Shown here: piece by piece, positions 15,243-23,999 of the stretch
Layout: every line of letters starts with the position of its first letter
How positions within the stretch are numbered: the first letter of the stretch is position 1
Assembly: GCA_035506135.1 (NCBI GenBank)
Contig: DATJPY010000104.1
Span: 1-64,000 of the forward strand
Source of the DNA: DATJPY01 sp035506135
GTDB lineage: Bacteria; Myxococcota_A; UBA9160; PR03
Reading direction: 5' to 3'
Length of the DNA stretch: 64,000 bases
Notes under the pieces: model-generated
What the model was told of the DNA's origin: nothing
Databases searched by the model: none
The model's input: the letters and a program-made list of their open reading frames with translations, nothing else
Made by a program: the position numbers and the translations under genes

Positions 15243-17516
15243 CTAGGCTTCCTCCAGCCGGCGCGGAAGGGCGCGCGACCAGATCGAAGCGAGGTGTGCC
15301 ACCTCCGCGTCGATCCAGCTCCGGCCGACCGCGGGTCCGATCACGAGGCGCGCGCCGCCCGTCTCGCCGATGTGTCGCGCCGCGACGCCCGCCCCACGCG
15401 CGCGGGCCAGCAGCGCGGCAGGGTCGCGCGTCGCCACGAGCACGCGGCCCGTCGACTCGCCGAAGAGCAGCGCCTCGAGCCGCATGCCCGGCTCGAGCGC
15501 GACGCGGACACCGATCGGCTCGGGCGCGAAGCAGCACTCCGCGAGCGCGACCGCGAGGCCGCCCTCGGACACGTCGTGCGCGCAGGGGACGAGGCCACTC
15601 GCCACGACGTCGGCAAGGAGCTCCTGCAGGCGCCTCTCGGCGGCGAGATCGACGGCGGGCGGCAGGCCCGCCTCGCGGCCGCGGCGCAGCCAGAGCCACT
15701 CGCTCCCGCCGAGCTCCTCGCGGGTCTCGCCGAGCAGCACCACCGAGAGCCCCGACGCGGGCCAGCGCGAGACGGCGTGGCGCGCCACGTCGTCGAGCAG
15801 CCCGACCACCGCGACCGTCGGGGTCGGGTAGATCGGGCGGCCGGCGGTCTCGTTGTAGAAGGAGACGTTGCCGGAGATCACGGGCGTCCCGAGCGCGCGC
15901 GCCGCCTCGCCGAGGCCGCGCACCGACTCGGCGAACTCCCACATGATCTCGGGCTTCTCGGGGTTGCCGAAGTTCAGGCAGTTGGTGAGCGCGAGCGGGC
16001 GCGCGCCCGTGCAGGCCACGTTGCGCGCCGACTCCGCGACCGCCGCGATGGCGCCGGCGCGCGGATCGAGCCAGCACCAGCGCGGGTTGCAGTCGACGCT
16101 CGCCGCCAGCGCCCTGCCCGTCTCGCGGCCGTCCTCGTGCCGGACGCGGACCAGTGCGGCGTCGCCGCCGGGCCCGAGCACCGTGTTGCCGAGCACCATC
16201 GAGTCGTACTGGCGCCACACCCACTGGCGCGAGCCGAGGCTCGGTGCGTCGAGGAGCTGCTCGAGGGCGCCCTGCGGGTCGCTCTCGGGCTCGATCGAGG
16301 CGAGGTCGAGCTTCTGGCGCTCGTCGAGGTCGGCGGGACGCCGCCGAGGGCGGTCGTAGCGCGGCGCGCTCTGCGCCACCGGATCGACGGGGATGTCGAC
16401 CACCGTGGCGCCGTGCCAACGCACGCGCATGCGGCCGTCGCCGGTGACGCGACCGACCACGACCGCGTCGAGGTCCCAGCGCGAGAACACCTCGCGCACG
16501 CTCTCCTCGGCGCCGCGCCGCGCCACCAGCAGCATGCGCTCCTGGCTCTCGGAGAGCAGCAGCTCGTAGGGCGTCATCCCCGCGGCGCGCTGCGGCACGC
16601 GGTCGAGGTCCATCTCGATGCCGGTGCCGGCGCGGCTCGCCATCTCGAAGGACGAGCAGGTGAGCCCCGCCGCGCCCATGTCCTGCACGCCCACCAGCGC
16701 GCCGCTCCGCATCACCTCGAGGCAGGCCTCGATCAGACACTTCTCGGTGAACGGATCGCCGACCTGGACGGTGGGCCGCTTGGCCTCGGTCTCGTCGCCG
16801 AACTCCGCCGAGGCCAGCAGGCTCGCGCCGTGGATGCCATCGCGGCCGGTCTTGGCGCCGACGTAGAGCACCGGATTGCCGACGCCGGCCGCCTGCCCGA
16901 GGAAGATCTGGTCCGCCTCGACCAGGCCGAGGTTGAAGGCGTTCACCAGGATGTTGCCGCGATAGCACGGGTGGAAGGTCGTCTCGCCGCCGACCGTCGG
17001 CACGCCGACCGAGTTGCCGTAGCCGCCGATCCCGTGCACCACGCCGCGCAGCAGCATCTGCTGCTTCGGCTCCTCGATCGGCCCGAAGCGAATCGAGTCG
17101 AGCGATGCGATCGGCCGCGCGCCCATGCTGAAGACGTCGCGCAGGATGCCGCCCACCCCGGTCGCCGCGCCCTGCGTCGGCTCCACGAAGGACGGATGGT
17201 TGTGGCTCTCGATCTTGAAGATCGCGGCGAGTCCGTCGCCGATCGCGACGGCGCCGGCTCCTTCGCCGGGCCCGATCAGCACCGTCCCGACCGTTCCTGC
17301 GGGCTGGCGCTCCGCCTCCGTCGGAAGCGTCGCGAGATGCACGCGGCTCGACTTGTACGAGCAATGCTCCGACCACATCACGGAGAAGATGCCGAGCTCG
17401 GGGAAGCTCGGCGTGCGGCCGAGGATCTCGAGGATCCGCTCCCACTCGGCATCGCTGAGGCCGTGCTCGCGCGCCAGCGCGAGATCGACGCGGGGCTCCG
17501 GCGGCGCCGTGCTCAC
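15243..17516 (-). CDS. purL: Phosphoribosylformylglycinamidine synthase subunit PurL
   Basis: The 757-residue small-type FGAM synthase that works with PurQ (glutaminase) and PurS. It has SVMWSEHCSYKSSR, IGPGEGAGAVAIGDG, FKIESHNHPSFVEP, GAATGVGGILRD, GIGGYGNSVGVPT and, in the second half, VISGNVSFYNET and CAHDVSEGGLAVAL. The GTG start overlaps the purQ TGA (GTGA). PurS, its structural partner, is not here but at 20991, so the three subunits come from two loci. Confidence 0.96.
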   Translation of the reverse strand: MSTAPPEPRVDLALAREHGLSDAEWERILEILGRTPSFPELGIFSVMWSEHCSYKSSRVHLATLPTEAERQPAGTVGTVLIGPGEGAGAVAIGDGLAAIFKIESHNHPSFVEPTQGAATGVGGILRDVFSMGARPIASLDSIRFGPIEEPKQQMLLRGVVHGIGGYGNSVGVPTVGGETTFHPCYRGNILVNAFNLGLVEADQIFLGQAAGVGNPVLYVGAKTGRDGIHGASLLASAEFGDETEAKRPTVQVGDPFTEKCLIEACLEVMRSGALVGVQDMGAAGLTCSSFEMASRAGTGIEMDLDRVPQRAAGMTPYELLLSESQERMLLVARRGAEESVREVFSRWDLDAVVVGRVTGDGRMRVRWHGATVVDIPVDPVAQSAPRYDRPRRRPADLDERQKLDLASIEPESDPQGALEQLLDAPSLGSRQWVWRQYDSMVLGNTVLGPGGDAALVRVRHEDGRETGRALAASVDCNPRWCWLDPRAGAIAAVAESARNVACTGARPLALTNCLNFGNPEKPEIMWEFAESVRGLGEAARALGTPVISGNVSFYNETAGRPIYPTPTVAVVGLLDDVARHAVSRWPASGLSVVLLGETREELGGSEWLWLRRGREAGLPPAVDLAAERRLQELLADVVASGLVPCAHDVSEGGLAVALAECCFAPEPIGVRVALEPGMRLEALLFGESTGRVLVATRDPAALLARARGAGVAARHIGETGGARLVIGPAVGRSWIDAEVAHLASIWSRALPRRLEEA

Positions 17517-18211
17517 CGCGGTCTCCGCGCGCCGTCGACGAGCGAGCCGAGGATCACGAGGCCGTCGGTGCCGCCGGTGAGCGCATCGGCCGCGTGCTCG
17601 GGATGCGGCATCAGCCCCATCACGTTGCCCGCGGCATTGCGCACGCCCGCGACGTCGGCGAGCGAGCCGTTCGGGTTCGCGGCGGCGCTCGCGCGCCCCT
17701 CCGCGTCGCAGTAGCGGAGCGCGATCTGGCCGGCCGCCTCGAGCCGCTCGAGCTCCGCGGGCTCGGCGAAGAAGCGGCCATCACCGTGCTTCACCGGGAG
17801 CCGCAGCACCTGGCCCGGACGCGCGCGCGACGTGAAGGGCGCCGCCGCGCGCTCGACGCGCACGTGGATCCAGTCGCACACGAAGTCGAGCCCCGCGTTG
17901 CGCAGCAGTGCGCCCGGCAGCAGGCCGGCCTCGCACAGCACCTGGAACCCGTTGCAGATCCCGAGCACGGCGCCACCGGCGTCGGCGAAGCGGCGCACCG
18001 CACCGAGGATCGGCGAGAAGCGCGCCATCGCGCCGCAGCGGAGGTAGTCGCCGTACGAGAAGCCGCCGGGGAGGAGAACGCCGTTCGTCCCGGGCGGGAG
18101 CTCGCGGTCCTTGTGCCAGACGAGGCGGGCCTCGGCGCCAAGCGCGCTCTTCAGCGCGAACCGCGTGTCGCGGTCGTCGTTCGAGCCGGGGAACTGGATG
18201 ACGGCGAACAC
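17513..18211 (-). CDS. purQ: Phosphoribosylformylglycinamidine synthase subunit PurQ
   Basis: The 232-residue class I glutamine amidotransferase subunit of FGAM synthase. It has FPGSNDDRD near the start, LPGGFSYGDYLR, the nucleophile Cys in GICNGFQVL, and the His/Glu pair in MPHPEHA. It starts at GTG 18211 and is the first gene of the leftward purQ-purL-purF unit, divergent from purC across 168 bp. Confidence 0.95.
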   Translation of the reverse strand: MFAVIQFPGSNDDRDTRFALKSALGAEARLVWHKDRELPPGTNGVLLPGGFSYGDYLRCGAMARFSPILGAVRRFADAGGAVLGICNGFQVLCEAGLLPGALLRNAGLDFVCDWIHVRVERAAAPFTSRARPGQVLRLPVKHGDGRFFAEPAELERLEAAGQIALRYCDAEGRASAAANPNGSLADVAGVRNAAGNVMGLMPHPEHAADALTGGTDGLVILGSLVDGARRPR

Positions 18212-18379
18212 TTCGACCTCGCGGCGTCGGATCCGGCCGGCTGGTTGGGTCCGGCCGTCGGCGACCGGCCGGTCGAGCTGGCCTGGCTGTGCTGCGGGGA
18301 CACGGGGAGTCTACAAACCGGCGTCCATCGGGTCAATCCGATGTTAGGATGCCGGCGTCTCCGACGGAGGGCTGGGCGG
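18212..18379. promoter_or_regulatory. Divergent control region between purQ and purC
   Basis: 168 bp separate two outward-facing purine genes and must hold both promoters. The purC side has a good Shine-Dalgarno (GGAGGG ending 9 bp before ATG 18380) and a weak -10-like TAGGAT. I see no clear -35, no recognised PurR box and no riboswitch fold. Confidence 0.4.
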
Positions 18380-19345
18380 ATGGGCATCGATCTCGGACTC
18401 CTGCGCGAGCAGTGCCGGCGCACCCTCGAGCGCACCGATCTGCCGGCGCTCGGGCGGCGCATCGAGGGCAAGGTGCGCGACAGCTACGTCTCGGGCGCGC
18501 GCCGCACCATCGTGGTGTCGGACCGGGTGAGCTGCTTCGACGTCGTGGTCGGCACGCTGCCGTTCAAGGGCCAGGTGCTGAACCAGGTGGCCGCCTTCTG
18601 GTTCGAGAAGACGCGCGCGCTCGCGCCCAACCACCTGCTCTCGGTGCCCGACCCGGTCGTCTCGATCGTGAAGGAGTGCCGGCTCCTGCCGGTCGAGTTC
18701 GTGATGCGCGCGTATCTGACCGGTGTCACCTCGACGTCGATCTGGACCGCGTACTCGCGCGGCGAGCGTGTCTACTGCGGCCATCGCCTCCCCGACGGAC
18801 TGCGCAAGCACGAGCGGCTCCCCGAGCCGCTCCTCACGCCGACCACCAAGGCCGAGCACGGCCAGCACGACGAGCTCGCCTCGCGCGCCGAGCTCGTCGC
18901 GCGCGGCGCCATCAGCGAGGCGCACTACGACGCGGCGGCCGCGCTCACCGCCAAGCTGTTTGCCGAGGGCTCGCGCTGGGCGGCGTCGCGCGGGCTCATC
19001 CTCGTCGACACCAAGTACGAGATCGGCCTGGACGAGAAGGGCGCGCTCGTCGTGATCGACGAGATCCACACGCCCGACTCGTCGCGCTACTGGTACCGCG
19101 ACCGCTACGAGCAGGCGATGGCGGCCGGCCGCGATCCCGAGGCGCTCGACAAGGAGTACCTGCGGCGCTGGCTGGTCGAGCAGGGCTATCGCGGCGAGGG
19201 CGCCGTGCCCGCGATCCCCGACGACGTGCGCTGCGAGGCGGCGCGCCGCTACATCGAGGCGTACGAGCAGGTCACGGGGCGCGCCTTCGAGCCCGACCCC
19301 TCGCCGCCGCTCCCGCGCATCCGCCGCAACCTCGGGCTCGGCTGA
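18380..19345 (+). CDS. purC: Phosphoribosylaminoimidazole-succinocarboxamide synthase
   Basis: A 321-residue SAICAR synthetase joining aspartate to CAIR with ATP. GKVRDSYVS near the N-terminus is the ATP loop region. LPFKGQVLNQVAAFWF, EFVMRAYLTG, TTKAEHGQHDE, LILVDTKYEIG and DEIHTPDSSRYWY are family hallmarks. It is the longer yeast ADE1/Gram-negative type rather than the 240-residue form. ATG 18380 has a strong Shine-Dalgarno. Its last 97 bp overlap the convergent PEP-CTERM-like gene. Confidence 0.95.
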   Translation: MGIDLGLLREQCRRTLERTDLPALGRRIEGKVRDSYVSGARRTIVVSDRVSCFDVVVGTLPFKGQVLNQVAAFWFEKTRALAPNHLLSVPDPVVSIVKECRLLPVEFVMRAYLTGVTSTSIWTAYSRGERVYCGHRLPDGLRKHERLPEPLLTPTTKAEHGQHDELASRAELVARGAISEAHYDAAAALTAKLFAEGSRWAASRGLILVDTKYEIGLDEKGALVVIDEIHTPDSSRYWYRDRYEQAMAAGRDPEALDKEYLRRWLVEQGYRGEGAVPAIPDDVRCEAARRYIEAYEQVTGRAFEPDPSPPLPRIRRNLGLG

Positions 19346-20937
19346 GCCCCGGCGAGGACCGCGAGCGCGAGCATCGCCGCACCGGCGAGCGGCGCGGTGT
19401 CGGGTTCGGGCACGACGCCGTAGGCGAAGGCGATCGGCAGCACCACGTCGTCCGCCGTACCCAGCTCGCCGTCCGGCCCGACTCCACGCTCGACGAACGG
19501 AGACGACGGATCGGGGGAAGCGCCTTCGGGCGCGACGAGCACGATCGGGACGCCGATCGTCGGCGCCGTAGGAGGCGGCGCACAGGGGCCGAGGATGCAG
19601 GGCCGCGGCGGCGCGACGCGTGGCACCTCGGGACCGAGCACGTAGGCCGTCCCGCCCGCGAACGCGGCGAGATCACCGGTGGCCTCGGTGATCGCGTAGG
19701 GTGCACCGGATTCCCAGACCCACCGCTCGAGCGGCAGCCCGCTCGGGTCGTCGTCGAGCAGACGCGTGAAGAACGGATACTCGAGGTAGTCGCGCCGGCC
19801 GATTTGCGCGCAGCCGCCGCAGCCGATCTGGGATCCGCTCGGAGGGCTCGTCGCCGGCGGCGGAGGAACGGTCGACTGGAGGACGAACTCGAAGACCGAA
19901 TAGAAGTTCCACGCGGCCGCGGACATCTCGCTCTCGAACGGCGCGTCCGTCGCGACCGACGGCGGAGGCACGAGCACGGCCGCATCGGCGCACGCCGGAC
20001 CCGCATCGGGCGTGCTGCAGCCGTCGACCGCGGCGTCGTAGCCGAGGTCGGCGACACCGCGCGCGCCGGGCAGGATCACGGCCTCGCCCGCATCGTCGCG
20101 CTCTGCCTCCGAGGAGTCCGCCCAGGGGTTCGAGAGGGCGCCCCCCTCGGCGCGGAAGAGATCGATGCCGTCGACCTCGCAGTCGCTGCCCCAGAAAGGT
20201 CCACATCCGAGCAGCGCCTCCTGCGCATCCGTCAGCACTGCATTCAGCGTCGGGCCGTCCGCCGCCCAGATCGGATCCGATGGATCGCTCGCCGCCTGCG
20301 TGCAACTGCCCGCTCCGTCGTCGCGGAACGCGTCGCACGGGTCGACGTTCAGAGCCGTGACGAAGCTCGCTCCCCACGCGGTCGCCGCTCCGGGGTTTCC
20401 GGCGGTCACGCTCGCGAGCGTGCTCGCGTAGCTCGCACCGCTGCTCTGGAGCTCGGCATCGTCGCCGAGCAGCTCGAGCTGGCAGCGCAGCCCGTCCGGC
20501 GTCGAGACGAAGCGCGTCGCCCGACAGAGCGCGTCGAACACCTCGCGACTCCCGGGCAGCGGATCGCCGGATCGCCAGCAGCCCGGCTCCCCTCCCGTCG
20601 TGCAGACGGCGTCCGCCGCGGCGTCGAGACGAAGCGGTCGGCCGTTCTTCGGATCGACCCGCCGGGGGCCGTAGCGAGGCGCGTCGATCGCGGCGACGGC
20701 CGTGAGCGCTCCAGTGGGGGTCGTGAGCACGAGGGTGCCGGGCGCGGCGCGCAGGTCCCCGCCCTCGCGCCCGTCGAGCGTGAAGGTGCCGACCGGCTCG
20801 GCCTCGGCGGCGTACGGCGTGAAGGGCACCAGGCCCGCGTCGGCATCCAGGCTCCCCGCCAGATGCGCCCGGGTCTCGGGAGACGCGGGGAGGGGCGCGA
20901 GGGCGATCGACAGGATCGCGAGGGCGGCGAGGCGCAC
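19249..20937 (-). CDS. Exported PEP-CTERM-like surface protein
   Basis: A 562-residue protein with a signal peptide (LAALAILSIALAPLPASP) and a cysteine-containing extracellular body. GVGPDGELGTADDV resembles the Asp-rich repeats found in exported PEP-CTERM proteins. Near the C-terminus come VVPEPDTAPL, a hydrophobic helix (AGAAMLALAVLAGA) and a basic cluster (RLRRMRG). That three-part end is the exosortase sorting signal, cleaved at PEP. Unusually, about 24 residues follow the basic cluster and are encoded antisense to purC, so the original stop may have been lost. No exosortase is in the window. Confidence 0.72.
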   Translation of the reverse strand: MRLAALAILSIALAPLPASPETRAHLAGSLDADAGLVPFTPYAAEAEPVGTFTLDGREGGDLRAAPGTLVLTTPTGALTAVAAIDAPRYGPRRVDPKNGRPLRLDAAADAVCTTGGEPGCWRSGDPLPGSREVFDALCRATRFVSTPDGLRCQLELLGDDAELQSSGASYASTLASVTAGNPGAATAWGASFVTALNVDPCDAFRDDGAGSCTQAASDPSDPIWAADGPTLNAVLTDAQEALLGCGPFWGSDCEVDGIDLFRAEGGALSNPWADSSEAERDDAGEAVILPGARGVADLGYDAAVDGCSTPDAGPACADAAVLVPPPSVATDAPFESEMSAAAWNFYSVFEFVLQSTVPPPPATSPPSGSQIGCGGCAQIGRRDYLEYPFFTRLLDDDPSGLPLERWVWESGAPYAITEATGDLAAFAGGTAYVLGPEVPRVAPPRPCILGPCAPPPTAPTIGVPIVLVAPEGASPDPSSPFVERGVGPDGELGTADDVVLPIAFAYGVVPEPDTAPLAGAAMLALAVLAGAQPSPRLRRMRGSGGEGSGSKARPVTCSYASM

Positions 20938-20990
20938 GACCGCTCACTCTACACGAGAGTCAATGCGATCCGCGCATCTTTTCGATGCGA

Positions 20991-21236
20991 CTAGCCCTCG
21001 ATCGCCACCACCCGGAAGTCCTCGATCACCGGGTTCGCGAGGAGCTTCGCCGCGAGCTCGCGCACCAGCCGCTCGGCCGCCGCGCGGTCGGCGGCCGCGA
21101 GCTCGATCTCGAAGAGCTTGCCCTGCCGCACGTCGTGGACGGCGTCGTAGCCGAGCGTCGCGCAGGCGCGCGCGATCGCCTGGCCTTGCGGGTCGAGGAC
21201 GTCTCGCTTCAGCGTCACATGCACCACGGCCTTCAT
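20991..21236 (-). CDS. purS: Phosphoribosylformylglycinamidine synthase subunit PurS
   Basis: An 81-residue subunit that bridges PurL and PurQ for ammonia transfer. The start AVVHVTLKRDVLDPQG, the middle GKLFEIEL and the end LANPVIEDFRV match PurS throughout. The ATG overlaps the purB TGA (ATGA). It is the last gene of the long rimP-to-purS operon and is separated from purL/purQ by about 3 kb. Confidence 0.93.
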   Translation of the reverse strand: MKAVVHVTLKRDVLDPQGQAIARACATLGYDAVHDVRQGKLFEIELAAADRAAAERLVRELAAKLLANPVIEDFRVVAIEG

Positions 21237-22537
21237 CGCACCCGTTCTCCCAACGTCCGCTCGAAGACGGCGTCGACGTTGCGCAGCGACCGATCGAGGT
21301 CGAACGCCGCCTCGATCTCCTCCTTGCGCAGCACGTGGGCGATCTCCGCATCGCCGAGCACGCGGTCGCGGAACGCCCCGCCCTTCTCCCAGGTCTCCAT
21401 CGCGTGGCGCTGCACCAGCGCGTACGCCTGCTCGCGCGTGAGCCCCTTCTCCGCGAGCGCGAGGAGCAGCGTGCCGCTGAAGACCAGGCCGCGCGAGGCC
21501 TCGAGGTTCTCGCGCATGCGCTCGGGGTACACGCGCAGCGAGGCCACCAGCCCGGTGAAGCGGTGCAGCATGAAGTCGAGCGCGATGCAGGTGTCGGGCA
21601 GGACGACGCGCTCGACCGACGAGTTGCTGATGTCGCGCTCGTGCCAGAGGGCGATGTTCTCGAGCGCCGCAGTCGCGTAGCCGCGCACCACGCGCGCCAG
21701 GCCCGAGACGTTCTCGAAGCGCCATGGGTTGCGCTTGTGCGGCATCGCCGACGAGCCCTTCTGGCCGGCGCCGAACTCCTCCTCGACCTCGCGCACCTCG
21801 GTGCGCGCCAGGTGGCGGAACTCGACCGCCGCCTGATCGAGGACCGAGGCGACGAGCGCCGCTGCGCTGACGAAGGCGGCGTGGCGGTCGCGCTGCACCA
21901 CCTGCGTCGAGGCGGGCTCGAAGCCGATCCCGAGCCGGGCGCAGACCGCCTCCTCCACGGCGGGATCGAGATGGGCGAAGGTGCCGACGGCGCCCGAGAT
22001 CTTGCCGACCGCAGCCTCGTCGGCCGCGCGCGCCAGCCGCTCGCGCCCGCGCCGCAGCGCCTGGTGCAGGACCAGGAGCTTCAGCCCGAAGGTGGTGGGC
22101 TCGGCGTGGATGCCGTGGGTGCGGCCGACCATCGGGGTGTGGCGGTGCTCGATCGCCCGCGCCCGCAGCGCCGCGAGCGCGCGGTCGCAGCCGGCCAGCA
22201 GGAGATCCGCCGCGGCGCGGATCTGCAGCGCCAGCGCGGTGTCGATCACGTCGCTCGAGGTCATGCCGTAGTGGAGCCAGCGCGCGTCCGGTCCGACGTG
22301 CTCCGCCACGTTCGTGAGGAACGCGATCACGTCGTGTCGCACCTCGCGCTCGATCTCGGCCACCCGCGCCGCGTCGAAGGCCGCGCGGCGGTGCAGCGTC
22401 TCGAGCGCGCCGGCGGGGACCACGCCCCGCTCGGCGAGCACGTCGCACACGGCCAGCTCGACGCGCAGCCAGCCGCGGTAGCGCGCCTCCTCGCTCCAGA
22501 GCGCGCCCATCTCGGGCCGGGTGTATCGGTCGATCAT
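21233..22537 (-). CDS. purB: Adenylosuccinate lyase
   Basis: A 434-residue fumarase-superfamily enzyme that releases fumarate from SAICAR and adenylosuccinate. It has HYGMTSSDVIDTA, the catalytic His region GRTHGIHAEPT, and the signature loop GSSAMPHKRNP. The short length and LENIALWHERDISNSSVER match the Bacillus/Thermotoga type. It starts at ATG 22537, overlapping the cdsA stop, and ends overlapping purS. Confidence 0.95.
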   Translation of the reverse strand: MIDRYTRPEMGALWSEEARYRGWLRVELAVCDVLAERGVVPAGALETLHRRAAFDAARVAEIEREVRHDVIAFLTNVAEHVGPDARWLHYGMTSSDVIDTALALQIRAAADLLLAGCDRALAALRARAIEHRHTPMVGRTHGIHAEPTTFGLKLLVLHQALRRGRERLARAADEAAVGKISGAVGTFAHLDPAVEEAVCARLGIGFEPASTQVVQRDRHAAFVSAAALVASVLDQAAVEFRHLARTEVREVEEEFGAGQKGSSAMPHKRNPWRFENVSGLARVVRGYATAALENIALWHERDISNSSVERVVLPDTCIALDFMLHRFTGLVASLRVYPERMRENLEASRGLVFSGTLLLALAEKGLTREQAYALVQRHAMETWEKGGAFRDRVLGDAEIAHVLRKEEIEAAFDLDRSLRNVDAVFERTLGERVR

Positions 22538-23532
22538 CGGAAGCCCGCGCGCAGGTAGGTGGCGCCCAGCAGCAGATAGTACAGCACCGGGATGGCGAGC
22601 AGGGCGGAGTCGATGCGGTCGAGCACGCCCCCCATGCCGGGGAGCAGCGAGCCCGCGTCCTTCTGGGCGGCATCGCGCTTGAGGAGCGACTCCACCAGGT
22701 CGCCGAGGATCGACACCACCGACAGCACCACGCCGAGCGCCGCGGCGAAGCCCCACGAGAGCCCGCTCGAGAGCGCGGGCCAGCGCAGGTCGAAGATCCC
22801 CTTGCACAGGAGCGCGCCGAGCGTGCCGAGCACCACGCCGCCGAGCGCGCCCTCGACGGTCTTGCCCGGGCTGATGCTCGGCGCGAGCTTGCGGCGGCCC
22901 CAGGCGCGACCGGCGAAGTAGGCGCCGGTGTCGGAGAGCACGACCGCGAACAGGCAGAAGACGAGGAAGAAGGCGCCCGCATCCGGGTCGTAGAGCGCGC
23001 CGGCGTCGGGTCCCCACTTGGCGGCGGCGACGCGCTGGAAGTTGCGCAGGGTCACCGCGTGCGAGAGCAGCCAGCCGACGTAGAAGATGCCGAGGAAGGT
23101 CCCCGAGATGCTGGCCAGCGCCTCGCTGATCTGCGCCTTGCCGACCTGCGCCACCATCACTCCGAGCAGCGCGGCCGTGAGCAGCAGCGTGACCTGGTAC
23201 TCGTTCCCGAAGAAGGCGATCACCGGGAGCAGCGCGCCGGCCGTGAGCCCGAAGCCCCACTGCGGGTGGGCGCCCTTGGCCTCGATCAGCAGGTAGAACT
23301 CGCGGATGCCGAGGAGCACGAGGATGATCACGAAGCCGACCACCCAGAGTCCGCCGCGGGCGACTGCGTAGAGCACGCTCGGCACCAGCACGGCGGCGGT
23401 GACCAGGCGCAGGGCCAGCTCGCTGCGCGGCGAGGTGCGGGTCGCCGGTGCGGGCGACGGCGGGAGCGGGTGGAGCGGCTCGCCCTCGGCGAGCCCTTGA
23501 GCCCGTCGACCGCTCTCGGCAGGAGGCGTCAC
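22534..23532 (-). CDS. cdsA: Phosphatidate cytidylyltransferase
   Basis: A 332-residue polytopic membrane enzyme making CDP-diacylglycerol, the substrate of PgsA. About seven to eight hydrophobic segments lead to the C-terminal signature SLLKRDAAQKDAG followed by LPGMGGVLDRID; the usual His of HGG is Met here. A hydrophilic N-terminal extension of about 45 residues precedes the first helix, so a later start is possible. GTG 23532 overlaps the dut stop (GTGA). In many bacteria cdsA sits with dxr and rseP; here it is inserted between dut and purB. Confidence 0.9.
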   Translation of the reverse strand: MTPPAESGRRAQGLAEGEPLHPLPPSPAPATRTSPRSELALRLVTAAVLVPSVLYAVARGGLWVVGFVIILVLLGIREFYLLIEAKGAHPQWGFGLTAGALLPVIAFFGNEYQVTLLLTAALLGVMVAQVGKAQISEALASISGTFLGIFYVGWLLSHAVTLRNFQRVAAAKWGPDAGALYDPDAGAFFLVFCLFAVVLSDTGAYFAGRAWGRRKLAPSISPGKTVEGALGGVVLGTLGALLCKGIFDLRWPALSSGLSWGFAAALGVVLSVVSILGDLVESLLKRDAAQKDAGSLLPGMGGVLDRIDSALLAIPVLYYLLLGATYLRAGFR

Positions 23533-23996
23533 GTGCGCGGGTCCGCACCGGCGCCGAAGCCGGTGTGGCCGAAGCCGCCCGCGCCGCGCGCGGTGTCGTC
23601 GAGCTCGACCACCAGCTCGAAGCGCGCGCGCTCGACGGGCGCCACCACGAGCTGGGCGATGCGGTCGCCGCGGCGCACCGCGAACGCCTCCTTGCCCGTG
23701 TTCTGGAGGATCACCATGAGCTCGCCCCGATAGTCGGCGTCGATCGTGCCGGGCGCGTTCGGGAGCACGATGCCGTGGTGCAGCGCGAGGCCGCTGCGCG
23801 GGCGCACCTGCGCCTCGTATCCCACGGGCAGCGCCAGCCGCAGGCCCGTGGGCACCAACACGCGCGCGCCCGGCTCGATCCAGAGCTCCCCCCGGACGGC
23901 AGCGACGAGATCCGCGCCGGCCGCGCCGGCCGTCGCGTAGCTCGGGAGCGGAAGGTCCTCCGCTCCCGGCACGCGGGCGACGCGAACAGACACCAC
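23529..23996 (-). CDS. dut: Deoxyuridine 5'-triphosphate nucleotidohydrolase
   Basis: A 155-residue homotrimeric dUTPase that hydrolyses dUTP to dUMP and PPi. All five motifs are visible: AGAAGADL, RPRSGLALHHGI, GTIDADYRGEL with the catalytic Asp, GDRIAQLV, and the C-terminal GAGGFGHTGFG arm. It starts at one of two tandem GTG codons, three bases after pnp. The C-terminal arm is followed by only six residues before the stop. Confidence 0.95.
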   Translation of the reverse strand: MVSVRVARVPGAEDLPLPSYATAGAAGADLVAAVRGELWIEPGARVLVPTGLRLALPVGYEAQVRPRSGLALHHGIVLPNAPGTIDADYRGELMVILQNTGKEAFAVRRGDRIAQLVVAPVERARFELVVELDDTARGAGGFGHTGFGAGADPRT

Positions 23997-23999
23997 CGC

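Noticed and set aside
12412..17445. A 1677-codon open frame on the minus strand running across purL and purF
   Set aside because: It is open only because GC-rich DNA has few stops. Only its downstream part (from GTG 13800) encodes the glutamine-synthetase-like protein; purF and purL occupy the rest in other frames.
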